DNA of 52,941 bases, from NCBI GenBank assembly GCA_024644435.1, contig JAHEKZ010000012.1:1-52941 (forward strand). The letters are read 5' to 3'. The position numbers and the translations under genes were made by a program. The notes under the pieces were generated by a model that saw nothing but the letters and a program-made list of their open reading frames with translations, searched no databases and was not told where the DNA came from. Origin of the DNA: Actinomycetes bacterium (GTDB taxonomy: Bacteria; Actinomycetota; Actinomycetes; JAHEKZ01). The first letter of the stretch is position 1. The number at the start of each line of letters is the position of its first letter. This document shows positions 28,645-35,745 of this stretch, in pieces.

Positions 28645-29019
28645 GTGACCGCCATCTCATCGTCCGTCCGCCTGGTACAGGAAGCGGCGTCTGCTGCCGC
28701 TGACAAGCTCGCCGTCGACATCGTGGCCTTCGACGTGAGCGACCAGCTGGCCCTGGCAGACGCGTTCGTCCTCTGCTCGGCACCGAACGACCGGCAGGTC
28801 CGGGCAATCGTCGAAGCCATCGAGGAGCGACTCTCCGACCTCGGGCAGAAGCCGGCCCACCGCGAAGGTGAGCGTGAGAACCGCTGGGTTCTGCTCGACT
28901 ACCTCGATGTTGTAGTTCATGTTCAGCACGAGGAAGAGCGGGCCTACTACTCCCTCGAGCGGCTCTGGGCCGACTGCCCGCTGATCCCGCTCGACCAAGC
29001 CGTCGAGGTGACCAACTGA
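28645..29019 (+). CDS. rsfS: Ribosomal silencing factor RsfS
   Basis: It binds L14 on the 50S subunit and blocks subunit joining in starvation. The 124-aa product has the family core: DIVAFDVSDQLALADAFVLCSAPNDRQVRAI, HREGERENRWVLLDYLDVVVHVQHEEERAYYSLERLW. GTG 28645 is preceded by AAGGAG at 28635-28640. Its C-terminus overlaps the next reading frame by 4 bp. Confidence 0.95.
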   Translation: MTAISSSVRLVQEAASAAADKLAVDIVAFDVSDQLALADAFVLCSAPNDRQVRAIVEAIEERLSDLGQKPAHREGERENRWVLLDYLDVVVHVQHEEERAYYSLERLWADCPLIPLDQAVEVTN

Positions 29020-29669
29020 GCGTCGAGTTCACCCCCGGGGCTCGTCGCCGCCGCGTCGTCCTGTGGCGGCACGGCCGTACCGAGTGGAACGACTCGCGTC
29101 GGTTTCAGGGGCAGACGGATGTGGCCCTCGACGACGTCGGTCGGGCTCAGGCGGCCAGGGCGGCAGAGCAGCTCGCCACGTTGAAGCCCCAGCTCATCGT
29201 GTCGTCCGACCTGGTGCGTGCGGCCGATACCGCTGCCGAGCTCTCCGCCCGCACCGGACTCACCGTGCAGCGCAACGCCGCCCTGCGTGAGACACACGGC
29301 GGTGTGTGGGAAGGGCAGTTCGCAGACGATCTCAGGAGCGACCCGATGTACATCGCCTGGCTGGCTGGAGATGACGTTCCAGCTGGTGGGTCCGAGACTC
29401 GGAGTCAGGTGGGCGATCGCGCGCAGGTAGCGGTGCGTGCTGCCGCCGAGCAGCTCGACAAGGGTGGCCTCGCCGTGGTGGCGTCGCACGGTGGCACGAT
29501 CCGCGGCGCGATCGGGCGAATGCTCGGTCTACCGGTCGATCACTGGCGCGTTCTCGGGGGACTGGCCAACTGCTGCTGGTCGGTTCTCGAGGAGGGACGC
29601 ACGGGCTGGCGACTGGTCGAGCACAATGCCGGAAGCCTGCCGCAGGTCGTCCTCGGCGATGACCGCTGA
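29016..29669 (+). CDS. Histidine phosphatase family protein with probable CTG start
   Basis: This is a phosphoglycerate-mutase-like phosphatase of 217 aa. The phosphohistidine motif is VVLWRH19GRTEWN, the second histidine is H158 in ASHGGTIRG, and an R-H-G pocket is present; the substrate is unknown. The first ATG/GTG in frame is GTG 29121, which would delete the RHG motif. The only credible start before the first strand is CTG 29016, which overlaps the rsfS stop (CTGA) and follows GAGGTG (29005-29010) by 5 nt. In related operons this gene follows rsfS. Confidence 0.85.
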   Translation: MSVEFTPGARRRRVVLWRHGRTEWNDSRRFQGQTDVALDDVGRAQAARAAEQLATLKPQLIVSSDLVRAADTAAELSARTGLTVQRNAALRETHGGVWEGQFADDLRSDPMYIAWLAGDDVPAGGSETRSQVGDRAQVAVRAAAEQLDKGGLAVVASHGGTIRGAIGRMLGLPVDHWRVLGGLANCCWSVLEEGRTGWRLVEHNAGSLPQVVLGDDR

Positions 29670-29670
29670 C

Positions 29671-29704
29671 GCCGAAACCCGGTCGTGAACAACCGGATTT
29701 CGGC
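29671..29704 (+). terminator. Hairpin after the histidine phosphatase gene
   Basis: GCCGAAACCCGG (29671-29682) pairs with CCGGATTTCGGC (29693-29704) with one mismatch and a 10-nt loop. It closes the nadD operon before the tRNA gene. No strong U-tract follows. Confidence 0.6.
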
Positions 29705-29717
29705 GCCTTGGGCCAGT

Positions 29718-29746
29718 TTGGTGCGCTGATCGGCCCCCGGTAGAGT
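29718..29746 (+). promoter_or_regulatory. Promoter of tRNA-Ala
   Basis: TTGGTG (29718-29723) and TAGAGT (29741-29746) are 17 bp apart, and the tRNA begins 13 bp after the -10 box. Confidence 0.6.
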
Positions 29747-29758
29747 TAGTGCTTTCGC

Positions 29759-29834
29759 GGGGCTATGGCGCAGTTGGTAGCGCGTCTGCATGGCATGCAG
29801 AAGGTCCGGGGTTCGAATCCCCGTAGCTCCACCA
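29759..29834 (+). tRNA. tRNA-Ala (anticodon GGC)
   Basis: The acceptor stem GGGGCTA pairs with TAGCTCC with one G-T pair. The anticodon stem-loop TCTGC-ATGGCAT-GCAGA gives GGC, the T-loop is TTCGAAT, the discriminator is A29831 and CCA is encoded at 29832-29834. Confidence 0.95.
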
Positions 29835-29878
29835 CGTGAGAACGACGTTGTCAGCTGGCCGGCCCACGCGGCAACGGC

Positions 29879-30214
29879 TCACATGCCGGGGATCGGCTGC
29901 GCCTCGTGTACCTCGATCTCGCATCCACCCGGCATGTTCAGGTGCGGGTGCCCCTGGGCCAGCGCGAGTGCTGCGTCCATGTCGGACGCCTCGATGATCG
30001 AGTAACCCACGACGTCGTTGTTGCTGTCGGAGGTGCCAGAAGTCGTCACCTTCTTGCCGTAGCCGAGCGGGGTGCCGAAGTCGACCATGCCGTCGCCGAC
30101 GCGGCCTGCCCAGGCATGCCACTCGCCCATCATTGCTTCCATCTGATCGGGGGAGGGTGGCGTCGCATCGGCGGGTGGCATGGGTGCGTGGTAGATGAAG
30201 ACGTACTTGGTCAT
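29879..30214 (-). CDS. YCII-related domain protein
   Basis: The 111-aa protein starts MTKYVFIYHAP and has the ferredoxin-like YCII/DGPF layout: a short hydrophobic strand, a helix with GEWHAWAGRVGDGMVDFGTPL, and SIIEASDMDAALALAQGHPHL near the end. These proteins are small cytosolic folds of mostly unknown function, often linked to stress regulators. It is the last gene of the minus-strand ArsR operon; AGAGAGG precedes its ATG. The link to the SRPBCC fusion upstream suggests a shared response to a small molecule. Confidence 0.8.
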   Translation of the reverse strand: MTKYVFIYHAPMPPADATPPSPDQMEAMMGEWHAWAGRVGDGMVDFGTPLGYGKKVTTSGTSDSNNDVVGYSIIEASDMDAALALAQGHPHLNMPGGCEIEVHEAQPIPGM

Positions 30215-30248
30215 GGTGAACCTCTCTTGGTGTTGTGGAGCGAGTGGA

Positions 30249-31229
30249 CTAGATGATCAATGGGGCGCGACCGGTGTAGGCCGCGAGTCGATCGAGCGCG
30301 CTGGCGTTCTCAGCTGGCGTTGCTTCGTCCGCGAAGTTGCTTCCGCGGCCACCGGGTACGAGCGTCTCTGCGATGCCGCGGAGGTAGGCGACCAAGTCGT
30401 CGGGGAGGTTCAAGGGCTGACCGCTGCTCTGTGCGATGTCCCAGCCGTGGAGGGCGATCTCCATGGACAGGATTCCGGCCGCCATCGATGCGGGCATCTC
30501 TCCACCGCCCGGACCTGGGATGGTTCCGCTGAGATCGACTGCACGCCACCCCTCGATGGCCTCAGCAGCCATCACCGAGACGCGGTTCTCGAGCGATCCG
30601 CTCTCGGGGTTGGTCACCGTGACCCCGGCCATCGCCCCGAGCCGCTCCATTGACGTCATCAGGTGCTCGGCAACGTCATGGCAGGTGAAGTCGTCGCAGG
30701 GCGTGGGCTTGGACTGGTCGTCCGGCGTCAGGTTGCGCAGGATTGGCTGCAGCGCTGCGAGGGATGCCTCGGCTGCTGTCAGTGGGTCGAGCGACTCCGG
30801 CATGGCTGCCCATTCGTCTGGACCCGCGTCGCCGCTAGTGGCGATGCGGTCGAGTCGCTCGAGGTAGTGGTCCCAGCCAGTGGCGTGTGCCTGAGCCTGT
30901 TCGCCGTCGAGACCCTCATGGGTCAGCGTCACCTGCGACCCACCCCCCGCGCCCGGTTCGACGGTGATCGTGACCGTTGACGTGTCGGGCGGCAAGGAGT
31001 CGCTCCCCACCCACCCCCAGCCGAAGACGATGCGCTTGCCGGGTTCAACCACGCGGTATGTGCCGGATGCGGTGTGCCCGGGGGTGATCGTCCACCGGTA
31101 GTCGCCACCGGCACGAAGGTCGACGACCGCTGACACGGTCTGCCATCGACGCAGTCGCTCAGGTTCGGTGATGAGGGCGTACGCCTCGTCCGGGCTGATG
31201 GGAAGAACCACGGTCTTGGAATAGGTCAC
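30249..31229 (-). CDS. Fusion of SRPBCC (AHSA1-like) and DinB/TIGR03086-type domains
   Basis: The 326-aa product combines two domains usually found apart. Residues 1-130 form an AHSA1-like SRPBCC domain (MTYSKTVVLPISPDEAYALITEPERLRRWQ). Residues from about 145 to 326 resemble the TIGR03086 group of the DinB/mycothiol-dependent maleylpyruvate isomerase fold (TPCDDFTCHDVAEHLMTSMERLG, ALHGWDIAQSSGQ). Such domains bind hydrophobic ligands or use mycothiol with metal. The GTG overlaps the ArsR stop by 4 bp. A detoxification or ligand-binding role controlled by that ArsR is likely; the substrate is unknown. Confidence 0.8.
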   Translation of the reverse strand: MTYSKTVVLPISPDEAYALITEPERLRRWQTVSAVVDLRAGGDYRWTITPGHTASGTYRVVEPGKRIVFGWGWVGSDSLPPDTSTVTITVEPGAGGGSQVTLTHEGLDGEQAQAHATGWDHYLERLDRIATSGDAGPDEWAAMPESLDPLTAAEASLAALQPILRNLTPDDQSKPTPCDDFTCHDVAEHLMTSMERLGAMAGVTVTNPESGSLENRVSVMAAEAIEGWRAVDLSGTIPGPGGGEMPASMAAGILSMEIALHGWDIAQSSGQPLNLPDDLVAYLRGIAETLVPGGRGSNFADEATPAENASALDRLAAYTGRAPLII

Positions 31230-31531
31230 GAGTCTCTCCTGATGGTGTGGGCATCGTCGACGAGCTGGTCGAGCTCACGGGTCCAGAACCGGTCGATCTC
31301 GGCCTGGAGCCGCTGCAGTCCGCCGGGCAGCACCCGGTAGATCCGCTGGCGACCGACCTTCTCCGCCTCGACGAGACCGGCTTCGGCCAGCACCAGGAGG
31401 TGCTGGGAGATAGCCGAACGCGTCACCGTGAACTCGGCGGCGATCTCGGTCACGGTCATCGACCGAGCGGCCAGCAGCTGCAGGATGCGTCGCCTGGAGG
31501 GCTCGGCAGCGGCGGACAGCGGGTCGATCAC
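31226..31531 (-). CDS. ArsR-family transcriptional regulator
   Basis: The 101-aa winged-helix repressor has the DNA-recognition helix TVTRSAISQHLLVLAEAGLVEAEKVGRQRIY. The ArsR metal-binding ELCVCDL motif is absent, so it is probably of the type paired with SRPBCC proteins rather than a metal sensor. It starts with GTG 31531, which follows a TAACGT -10 box by only 6 nt, so it is apparently leaderless. The stop is coupled to the SRPBCC fusion. An exact dyad covers its promoter, suggesting autoregulation. Confidence 0.9.
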   Translation of the reverse strand: MIDPLSAAAEPSRRRILQLLAARSMTVTEIAAEFTVTRSAISQHLLVLAEAGLVEAEKVGRQRIYRVLPGGLQRLQAEIDRFWTRELDQLVDDAHTIRRDS

Positions 31532-31534
31532 GGC

Positions 31535-31560
31535 AATACGTTAGCGAGCACTAACGTATT
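31535..31560. promoter_or_regulatory. Operator-like inverted repeat over the ArsR promoter
   Basis: AATACGTTAG (31535-31544) and CTAACGTATT (31551-31560) are perfect 10-bp arms with a 6-nt spacer. On the minus strand the repeat contains the TAACGT -10 box of the leaderless ArsR gene, so a bound repressor would block it directly. Confidence 0.75.
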
Positions 31561-31612
31561 TGTCGAGGGGTTCATCCGGGTGATCTGGTGGGTGACCCCT
31601 TGCGGAAGGGCA

Positions 31613-31647
31613 TGTGAGTTTCTAGGATGAAATACTAGAAACTCACA
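31613..31647. promoter_or_regulatory. Operator-like inverted repeat upstream of agmatine deiminase
   Basis: A perfect 13-bp inverted repeat (left arm TGTGAGTTTCTAG at 31613-31625, right arm 31635-31647) has a 9-nt spacer. It contains TAGGAT at 31623-31628, a probable -10 box, so binding would overlap the promoter of the operon that encodes its own TetR regulator. Confidence 0.7.
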
Positions 31648-31669
31648 CCGTCCACCCGAGGAGTGCCTG

Positions 31670-32704
31670 ATGGTCCGCGTTCTCGACGGAACCCCGGCTG
31701 CAGCAGGGTTTGCCATGCCGGCTGAGTGGGATCAGCACGCCGGATGCCTGATGTCGTGGCCCGCACGGCGTGAGCTGTGGGGTGGTCGGCTGGACGACGC
31801 CAAGCGCGACTACGCGTCAGTGGCACGCGCGGTCACCGGGTTCGAGCCCGTGACGATGGTGTGTCCTCCGGGTTCTGCCGCGGAGGTGCGCGACCTCTGC
31901 GGAGCCGGCGTCACGGCGTTCGAGGCACCGCTGGACGACTCGTGGATGCGCGACAACGGGCCCACCTTCGTCCGCAATGACGACGGCGAGGTGGCCATCG
32001 TCGACTTTGCCTTCAACGCCTGGGGCGAGCGCTGGCAGCCCTACGACAGCGACGCGATGGTGCCCGAGCGTGTGGCCGACCACTTCGGCGTACCGCTGTT
32101 CCACTCTCCGATGGTGCTGGAGGGAGGGTCATTCTTCGTCGACGGAGAGGGGACGGTGCTCACCACTGAGCAGTGCCTCCTCAATCCGAACCGCAATCCC
32201 TCGATGACGCGCGACCAGATTGAGCAGGGCCTGCGCGACTACCTCGGGGTTTCCACCGTCATCTGGCTGCCCCTCGGCCAGAGCCTCGACGTCGGGCCCG
32301 AGGGAACCGATGGTCACATCGACGGTATAGCGCAGTACGTGGCGCCCGGGCGCATCGTGCTCGAGGCGCCCAGCAGTCCGGATGCCTCGGAGTACGAGAA
32401 CGGACGTCGCAACCTGGCTGCGCTCGAGGGCGCCACCGATGCTGCCGGCCGCAGGATCGAGGTCACGATCCTGGACGCCGGCCCGGGTGAGTCGAAGGCC
32501 TACTGCAACTACTACATCGCCAACGGGGGAGTGGTGGTCCCCATCAGCGGCGCAGGCCGTGATGCGGCGGCGCTGGAGTTCATCGCGGGTCTGCACCCTG
32601 ACCGCGAGGTCGTGGGAGTGCCCGGTGAGGTGATCGCCAAGGGCGGTGGCGGCCCGCATTGCATCACGCAGCAGATCCCGGTCGGCCCTCCCGCCCGGGC
32701 CTGA
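31670..32704 (+). CDS. aguA: Agmatine deiminase, cytoplasmic
   Basis: It hydrolyses agmatine to N-carbamoylputrescine and ammonia. The 344-aa product is of the peptidyl-arginine-deiminase fold. It has DDSWMRDNGPTF, EGGSFFVDGEGT, the histidine segment GTDGHIDG and the catalytic Cys331 in GGGGPHCITQQIP. There is no signal peptide. ATG 31670 is preceded by GAGGAG at 31658-31663. It heads an operon with a TetR regulator and a second, exported deiminase. No N-carbamoylputrescine amidase (aguB) lies nearby, so the next pathway step must be encoded elsewhere. Confidence 0.92.
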   Translation: MVRVLDGTPAAAGFAMPAEWDQHAGCLMSWPARRELWGGRLDDAKRDYASVARAVTGFEPVTMVCPPGSAAEVRDLCGAGVTAFEAPLDDSWMRDNGPTFVRNDDGEVAIVDFAFNAWGERWQPYDSDAMVPERVADHFGVPLFHSPMVLEGGSFFVDGEGTVLTTEQCLLNPNRNPSMTRDQIEQGLRDYLGVSTVIWLPLGQSLDVGPEGTDGHIDGIAQYVAPGRIVLEAPSSPDASEYENGRRNLAALEGATDAAGRRIEVTILDAGPGESKAYCNYYIANGGVVVPISGAGRDAAALEFIAGLHPDREVVGVPGEVIAKGGGGPHCITQQIPVGPPARA

Positions 32705-32716
32705 TCGGCGGGCACG

Positions 32717-33316
32717 GTGGCGCAGCGACGAAGCAAGGGCGCCGAACGCGAGCTAGCCGTCGTGACGGCGGCCGCCGAGCTGATCGGTGAGCAGGGGCTG
32801 GCGTCGCTCCGGATGGCGGATGTTGCTGAACGCGCAGGCATGTCAGTTGGTCACGTCACCTACTACTTCCCGTCCAAGACCGAGCTGCTGATCCGGGCGA
32901 TCAGACAGAGCGAGGAGCAGTTCCAGTCAGACGTGACGGCTGCGCTCGCTCGGCACATCGACCCTTGGAGCCGGTTGGTCACTCTCGTCGAGCTCGCCGC
33001 TGCCGAGGGCCCGCGTGACCCCGGTTGGCTGCTCTGGTTCGAGGTCTGGGCGAGTGCGGCGGTCGATGAGAGCGTGGCCGAGGTCCAAGCTCAGCTCGAG
33101 GGCTGGTGGCGTGGCCAGATGGCTGATGTCATTTCCTACGGCATCGAGCGGAGTGCCTTCCGCGCCGACCACCCGGAGCGGGTTGGGTCGGTGCTGTCGG
33201 CACTGACTGACGGGCTGTCAGTGCAGCTTGCACTCGGCGATGGCACCACCACTAGGGATGACCTGCTCGATCTCGTGCTGTCGACCGCTCGCGATCTGTT
33301 GAAGGTGGCTCGATGA
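32717..33316 (+). CDS. TetR-family transcriptional regulator
   Basis: The 199-aa product has an N-terminal helix-turn-helix (LRMADVAERAGMSVGHVTYYFPSKTELL, residues about 32-60) and a helical ligand-binding domain of the BetI-like C-terminal type. GTG 32717 follows the aguA stop by 12 bp. Its stop overlaps the next start by 4 bp. By position it is the probable regulator of the agmatine operon, binding the dyad at 31613-31647; agmatine or a polyamine as its ligand is an inference. Confidence 0.88.
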   Translation: MAQRRSKGAERELAVVTAAAELIGEQGLASLRMADVAERAGMSVGHVTYYFPSKTELLIRAIRQSEEQFQSDVTAALARHIDPWSRLVTLVELAAAEGPRDPGWLLWFEVWASAAVDESVAEVQAQLEGWWRGQMADVISYGIERSAFRADHPERVGSVLSALTDGLSVQLALGDGTTTRDDLLDLVLSTARDLLKVAR

Positions 33317-34479
33317 CTCGGCGAGAGGACGCTGACCGCATCTGGGACCGCAGTGCGCGACCGCTCTCCCGCAGAACGTTCCTCGCGGTGGCGGCCGGAT
33401 CGCTTGCGGCGTGCTCCGTGGGCGGTCCTCCCGTCACCGCCACGGCGACCGACAGCGCCCCGAGACGCGAGCTGCAGCGGAAATGGCGTGTCCCTGGGGA
33501 GGATGTCCGGCACCGCCGCACCTGGATGGCCTGGCCGTCGAGCTGGGCGATCTGGGGTAACTGGCTTCCCGGAGTGCAACATGATGTCGCGCTCATCGCT
33601 CGCACCATTGCACGGTACGAGCCGGTCGTGATGTTGGCGAGAGACGCTCACGCCGCTCGCCAGGCACGACGGCGTTGCGGTGACCGGGTCACGGTGATCG
33701 ACACCGTGCCGGTCGACGACTGCTGGATGCGCGACTCAGGCCCGGTGTTCCGTCTGGCCCGAAACGGGTCCCTCGGGGCGTTGAGTCTCGGATTCAACGG
33801 GTGGGGTGACCGACAGATCCACGCTGATGACGCCGAGGTGGCTCGTCGGGTTGCCCGGCGCACCTCGGCGCGGCTCGAGGTGGCCGGCATCGTCGGGGAG
33901 GGAGGGGGCGTCGAGTGCGACGGCGACGGCACCCTCATGGCGACCGAGAGCAGCTGGGTCAATGAGAACCGCAACCCGGGATTGACCAAGGGCCAGATCG
34001 AACGGGAGCTGCTCGCGGAGTACGGGGCCAAGAAGATCATCTGGGTCCCCGGCCTTCGAGGCAAAGACATCACCGATGACCACATCGACGCGACCAGCCG
34101 CTTCGTCAGCCCGGGCGTCGTCATGGTGCAGGTGCCCCCGGACTCGCGTCGTGACATCTGGGCCGACGACGCGCGGCAGCAGCGTCGGATCCTTTCCCGC
34201 GCCAAGGACGCGCGGGGGCGCCCACTGAAGATCATCGACATGGCAGGGCCACGGGAGGTGCGGTCATCGTCACGCTCGTTCCTCGACTCGTACGTGAACT
34301 TCGCCCTGACCAACGGGGCGGTGATCACGGCGCAGTTCGGCGATCGAGAGCGAGACCGCCAGTGCCGTCAGACGCTCCGAGATGCCTTCCCCGGTCGCGA
34401 GGTCGTGCAGCTCGACGTTGACCGCCTTCACCGAGGCGGCGGCGGGATCCACTGCGTCACTCAGCACCAGCCGGCGTGA
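33313..34479 (+). CDS. Tat-exported lipoprotein, agmatine deiminase family
   Basis: The 388-aa protein carries a Tat signal with S19-RRTFL and a lipobox LAAC34, so it should be folded in the cytoplasm, exported and lipid-anchored outside the membrane. The mature part is an agmatine-deiminase-type domain with DDCWMRDSGPVF, EGGGVECDGDGT, DDHIDATSRF and catalytic Cys381 in GGGGIHCVTQHQP, so it looks active. It is a divergent paralogue of the cytoplasmic enzyme two genes upstream. Its ATG overlaps the TetR stop (ATGA). The substrate could be agmatine or another guanidine compound. Confidence 0.87.
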   Translation: MTRREDADRIWDRSARPLSRRTFLAVAAGSLAACSVGGPPVTATATDSAPRRELQRKWRVPGEDVRHRRTWMAWPSSWAIWGNWLPGVQHDVALIARTIARYEPVVMLARDAHAARQARRRCGDRVTVIDTVPVDDCWMRDSGPVFRLARNGSLGALSLGFNGWGDRQIHADDAEVARRVARRTSARLEVAGIVGEGGGVECDGDGTLMATESSWVNENRNPGLTKGQIERELLAEYGAKKIIWVPGLRGKDITDDHIDATSRFVSPGVVMVQVPPDSRRDIWADDARQQRRILSRAKDARGRPLKIIDMAGPREVRSSSRSFLDSYVNFALTNGAVITAQFGDRERDRQCRQTLRDAFPGREVVQLDVDRLHRGGGGIHCVTQHQPA

Positions 34480-34565
34480 CCGATGGACGGCGAACTGCCT
34501 CCATCCGGGTGGACTTCAGGTCAATCGGATGCGCACCCTAGGCGGTGTGCGTCAAGGTGACATCG

Positions 34566-35672
34566 ATGTCTGACGACAAACCAACGGTGACCATCTCGGG
34601 TCCGGACGAGCCGGACGACGCCCTCTTCGAGGACGCCGTCCGAGCTGGCCTGCCCGGATTGGGCGCTTTGACCACCCTCACGCTGATCGGGCTGGCGGTG
34701 GCCGCGTCACTCTCGGGCCTCGCGCCCGCCGCGGTGGTCGGCCTCGCCGCCGCAGCGGTCCTGGTGGCGCTGCTCGCTCTCGCCAGCTGGATCTGGCGAG
34801 ATGAGCTGCCCCTGCCCGAAGTGGTCGCCGTCAGCATGGTGCTCGTTCCGGCTGGCGGGGGAGTCCTGGGGCTCGTGCTGTCCGACGACGTGACCTGGTC
34901 GTTGGGGGTCTTCGCCGCCATCGCCATCATCGGGCCGAGTCTGATGTCGACGCGCTGGGTGGTCGCCGCGGTCTACACCGTCTGGGTCGGCTGGCTGGCG
35001 GGCCTGGCTGCGGCCAACCTCCCCGAATGGCCGCTCGGCTGGCTGGGGGCAGGGTGTGTCCTCACCGTGGCTGCAGTGGCCGCGTCGGTGAGCCGCCGAC
35101 GGATGGCTGAGCAGCTGTCGGACATCTCGGCGACTGCCGCCCGAACCTCGGTCCGTGATCCGTTGACGGGGTTGGCGAACCGGCAGGGTCTGTCGATGAT
35201 GGGCCAGCAGATCGTCGAGAACGCCCGGCGCTCGGGAGATGCCGTTCACTGCGTGTACGTCGACATCGACCAGCTCCGACACGTCAATGAGGTGTCCGGC
35301 CACGAGGCTGGTGACGACGTCGTCGTGGCGATCGCCGATGCCCTCCGCTCCATCACGCGCGGCACCGACATCGTGGCCAGATGGGGAGGCGACGAGTTCT
35401 GCGTGATCGGCCCAGGGCCAGGGATGAGCCCCATGGAGCTCGAGCGCCGGCTGCGCGAGCGTGTCCTGCTGAGCCCCCCGGTACCACTGGACGTCTGGGA
35501 ACCGAAGGTCTGCGCCGGCGGTTCGATGCTCGCACCCTGGGACTCGGGGACGCTCGACACCTTGCTCGGCAAGGCCGACCAGGAGATGTACCTGCGCCGG
35601 GCCCTGCGACGAGGTGGTCCGCGATCACGAACTGCCGCAACGGCCGAGGAAGAGCAGCAGCCGAACTCCTGA
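34566..35672 (+). CDS. Membrane GGDEF diguanylate cyclase
   Basis: It probably makes cyclic di-GMP from two GTP. The 368-aa product has five or six membrane segments in residues 30-170 and a C-terminal GGDEF domain with intact G274-GDEF. The RxxD product-inhibition site R265-GTD lies five residues upstream, as in feedback-controlled cyclases. No EAL domain is present. ATG 34566 follows AAGGTGA by 6 nt; a GTG at 34545 is a less likely alternative. The membrane part may be a sensor; no ligand is evident. Confidence 0.9.
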   Translation: MSDDKPTVTISGPDEPDDALFEDAVRAGLPGLGALTTLTLIGLAVAASLSGLAPAAVVGLAAAAVLVALLALASWIWRDELPLPEVVAVSMVLVPAGGGVLGLVLSDDVTWSLGVFAAIAIIGPSLMSTRWVVAAVYTVWVGWLAGLAAANLPEWPLGWLGAGCVLTVAAVAASVSRRRMAEQLSDISATAARTSVRDPLTGLANRQGLSMMGQQIVENARRSGDAVHCVYVDIDQLRHVNEVSGHEAGDDVVVAIADALRSITRGTDIVARWGGDEFCVIGPGPGMSPMELERRLRERVLLSPPVPLDVWEPKVCAGGSMLAPWDSGTLDTLLGKADQEMYLRRALRRGGPRSRTAATAEEEQQPNS

Positions 35673-35731
35673 TCTGCCGGCCGCAGCCCCTAGCTGGTGC
35701 GGGCGGTCAGCAAGAACGTGCGCGCGGGGAC

Positions 35732-35737
35732 TAACCT
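35732..35737 (+). promoter_or_regulatory. -10 box of a leaderless leuS promoter
   Basis: TAACCT is followed by 8 nt and then GTG 35746. No ribosome binding site or leader structure such as a T-box is present. Confidence 0.5.
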
Positions 35738-35745
35738 GTGCTGTC

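Noticed and set aside
35614-35745. 44-codon N-terminal extension of leuS
   Set aside because: It overlaps the end of the GGDEF gene, is Arg/Ser-rich and not LeuRS-like; the leaderless start explains the region better.
35673-35745. T-box leader for leuS
   Set aside because: The -10 box lies 8 nt before the GTG, leaving no room for a leader; no T-box sequence is seen.
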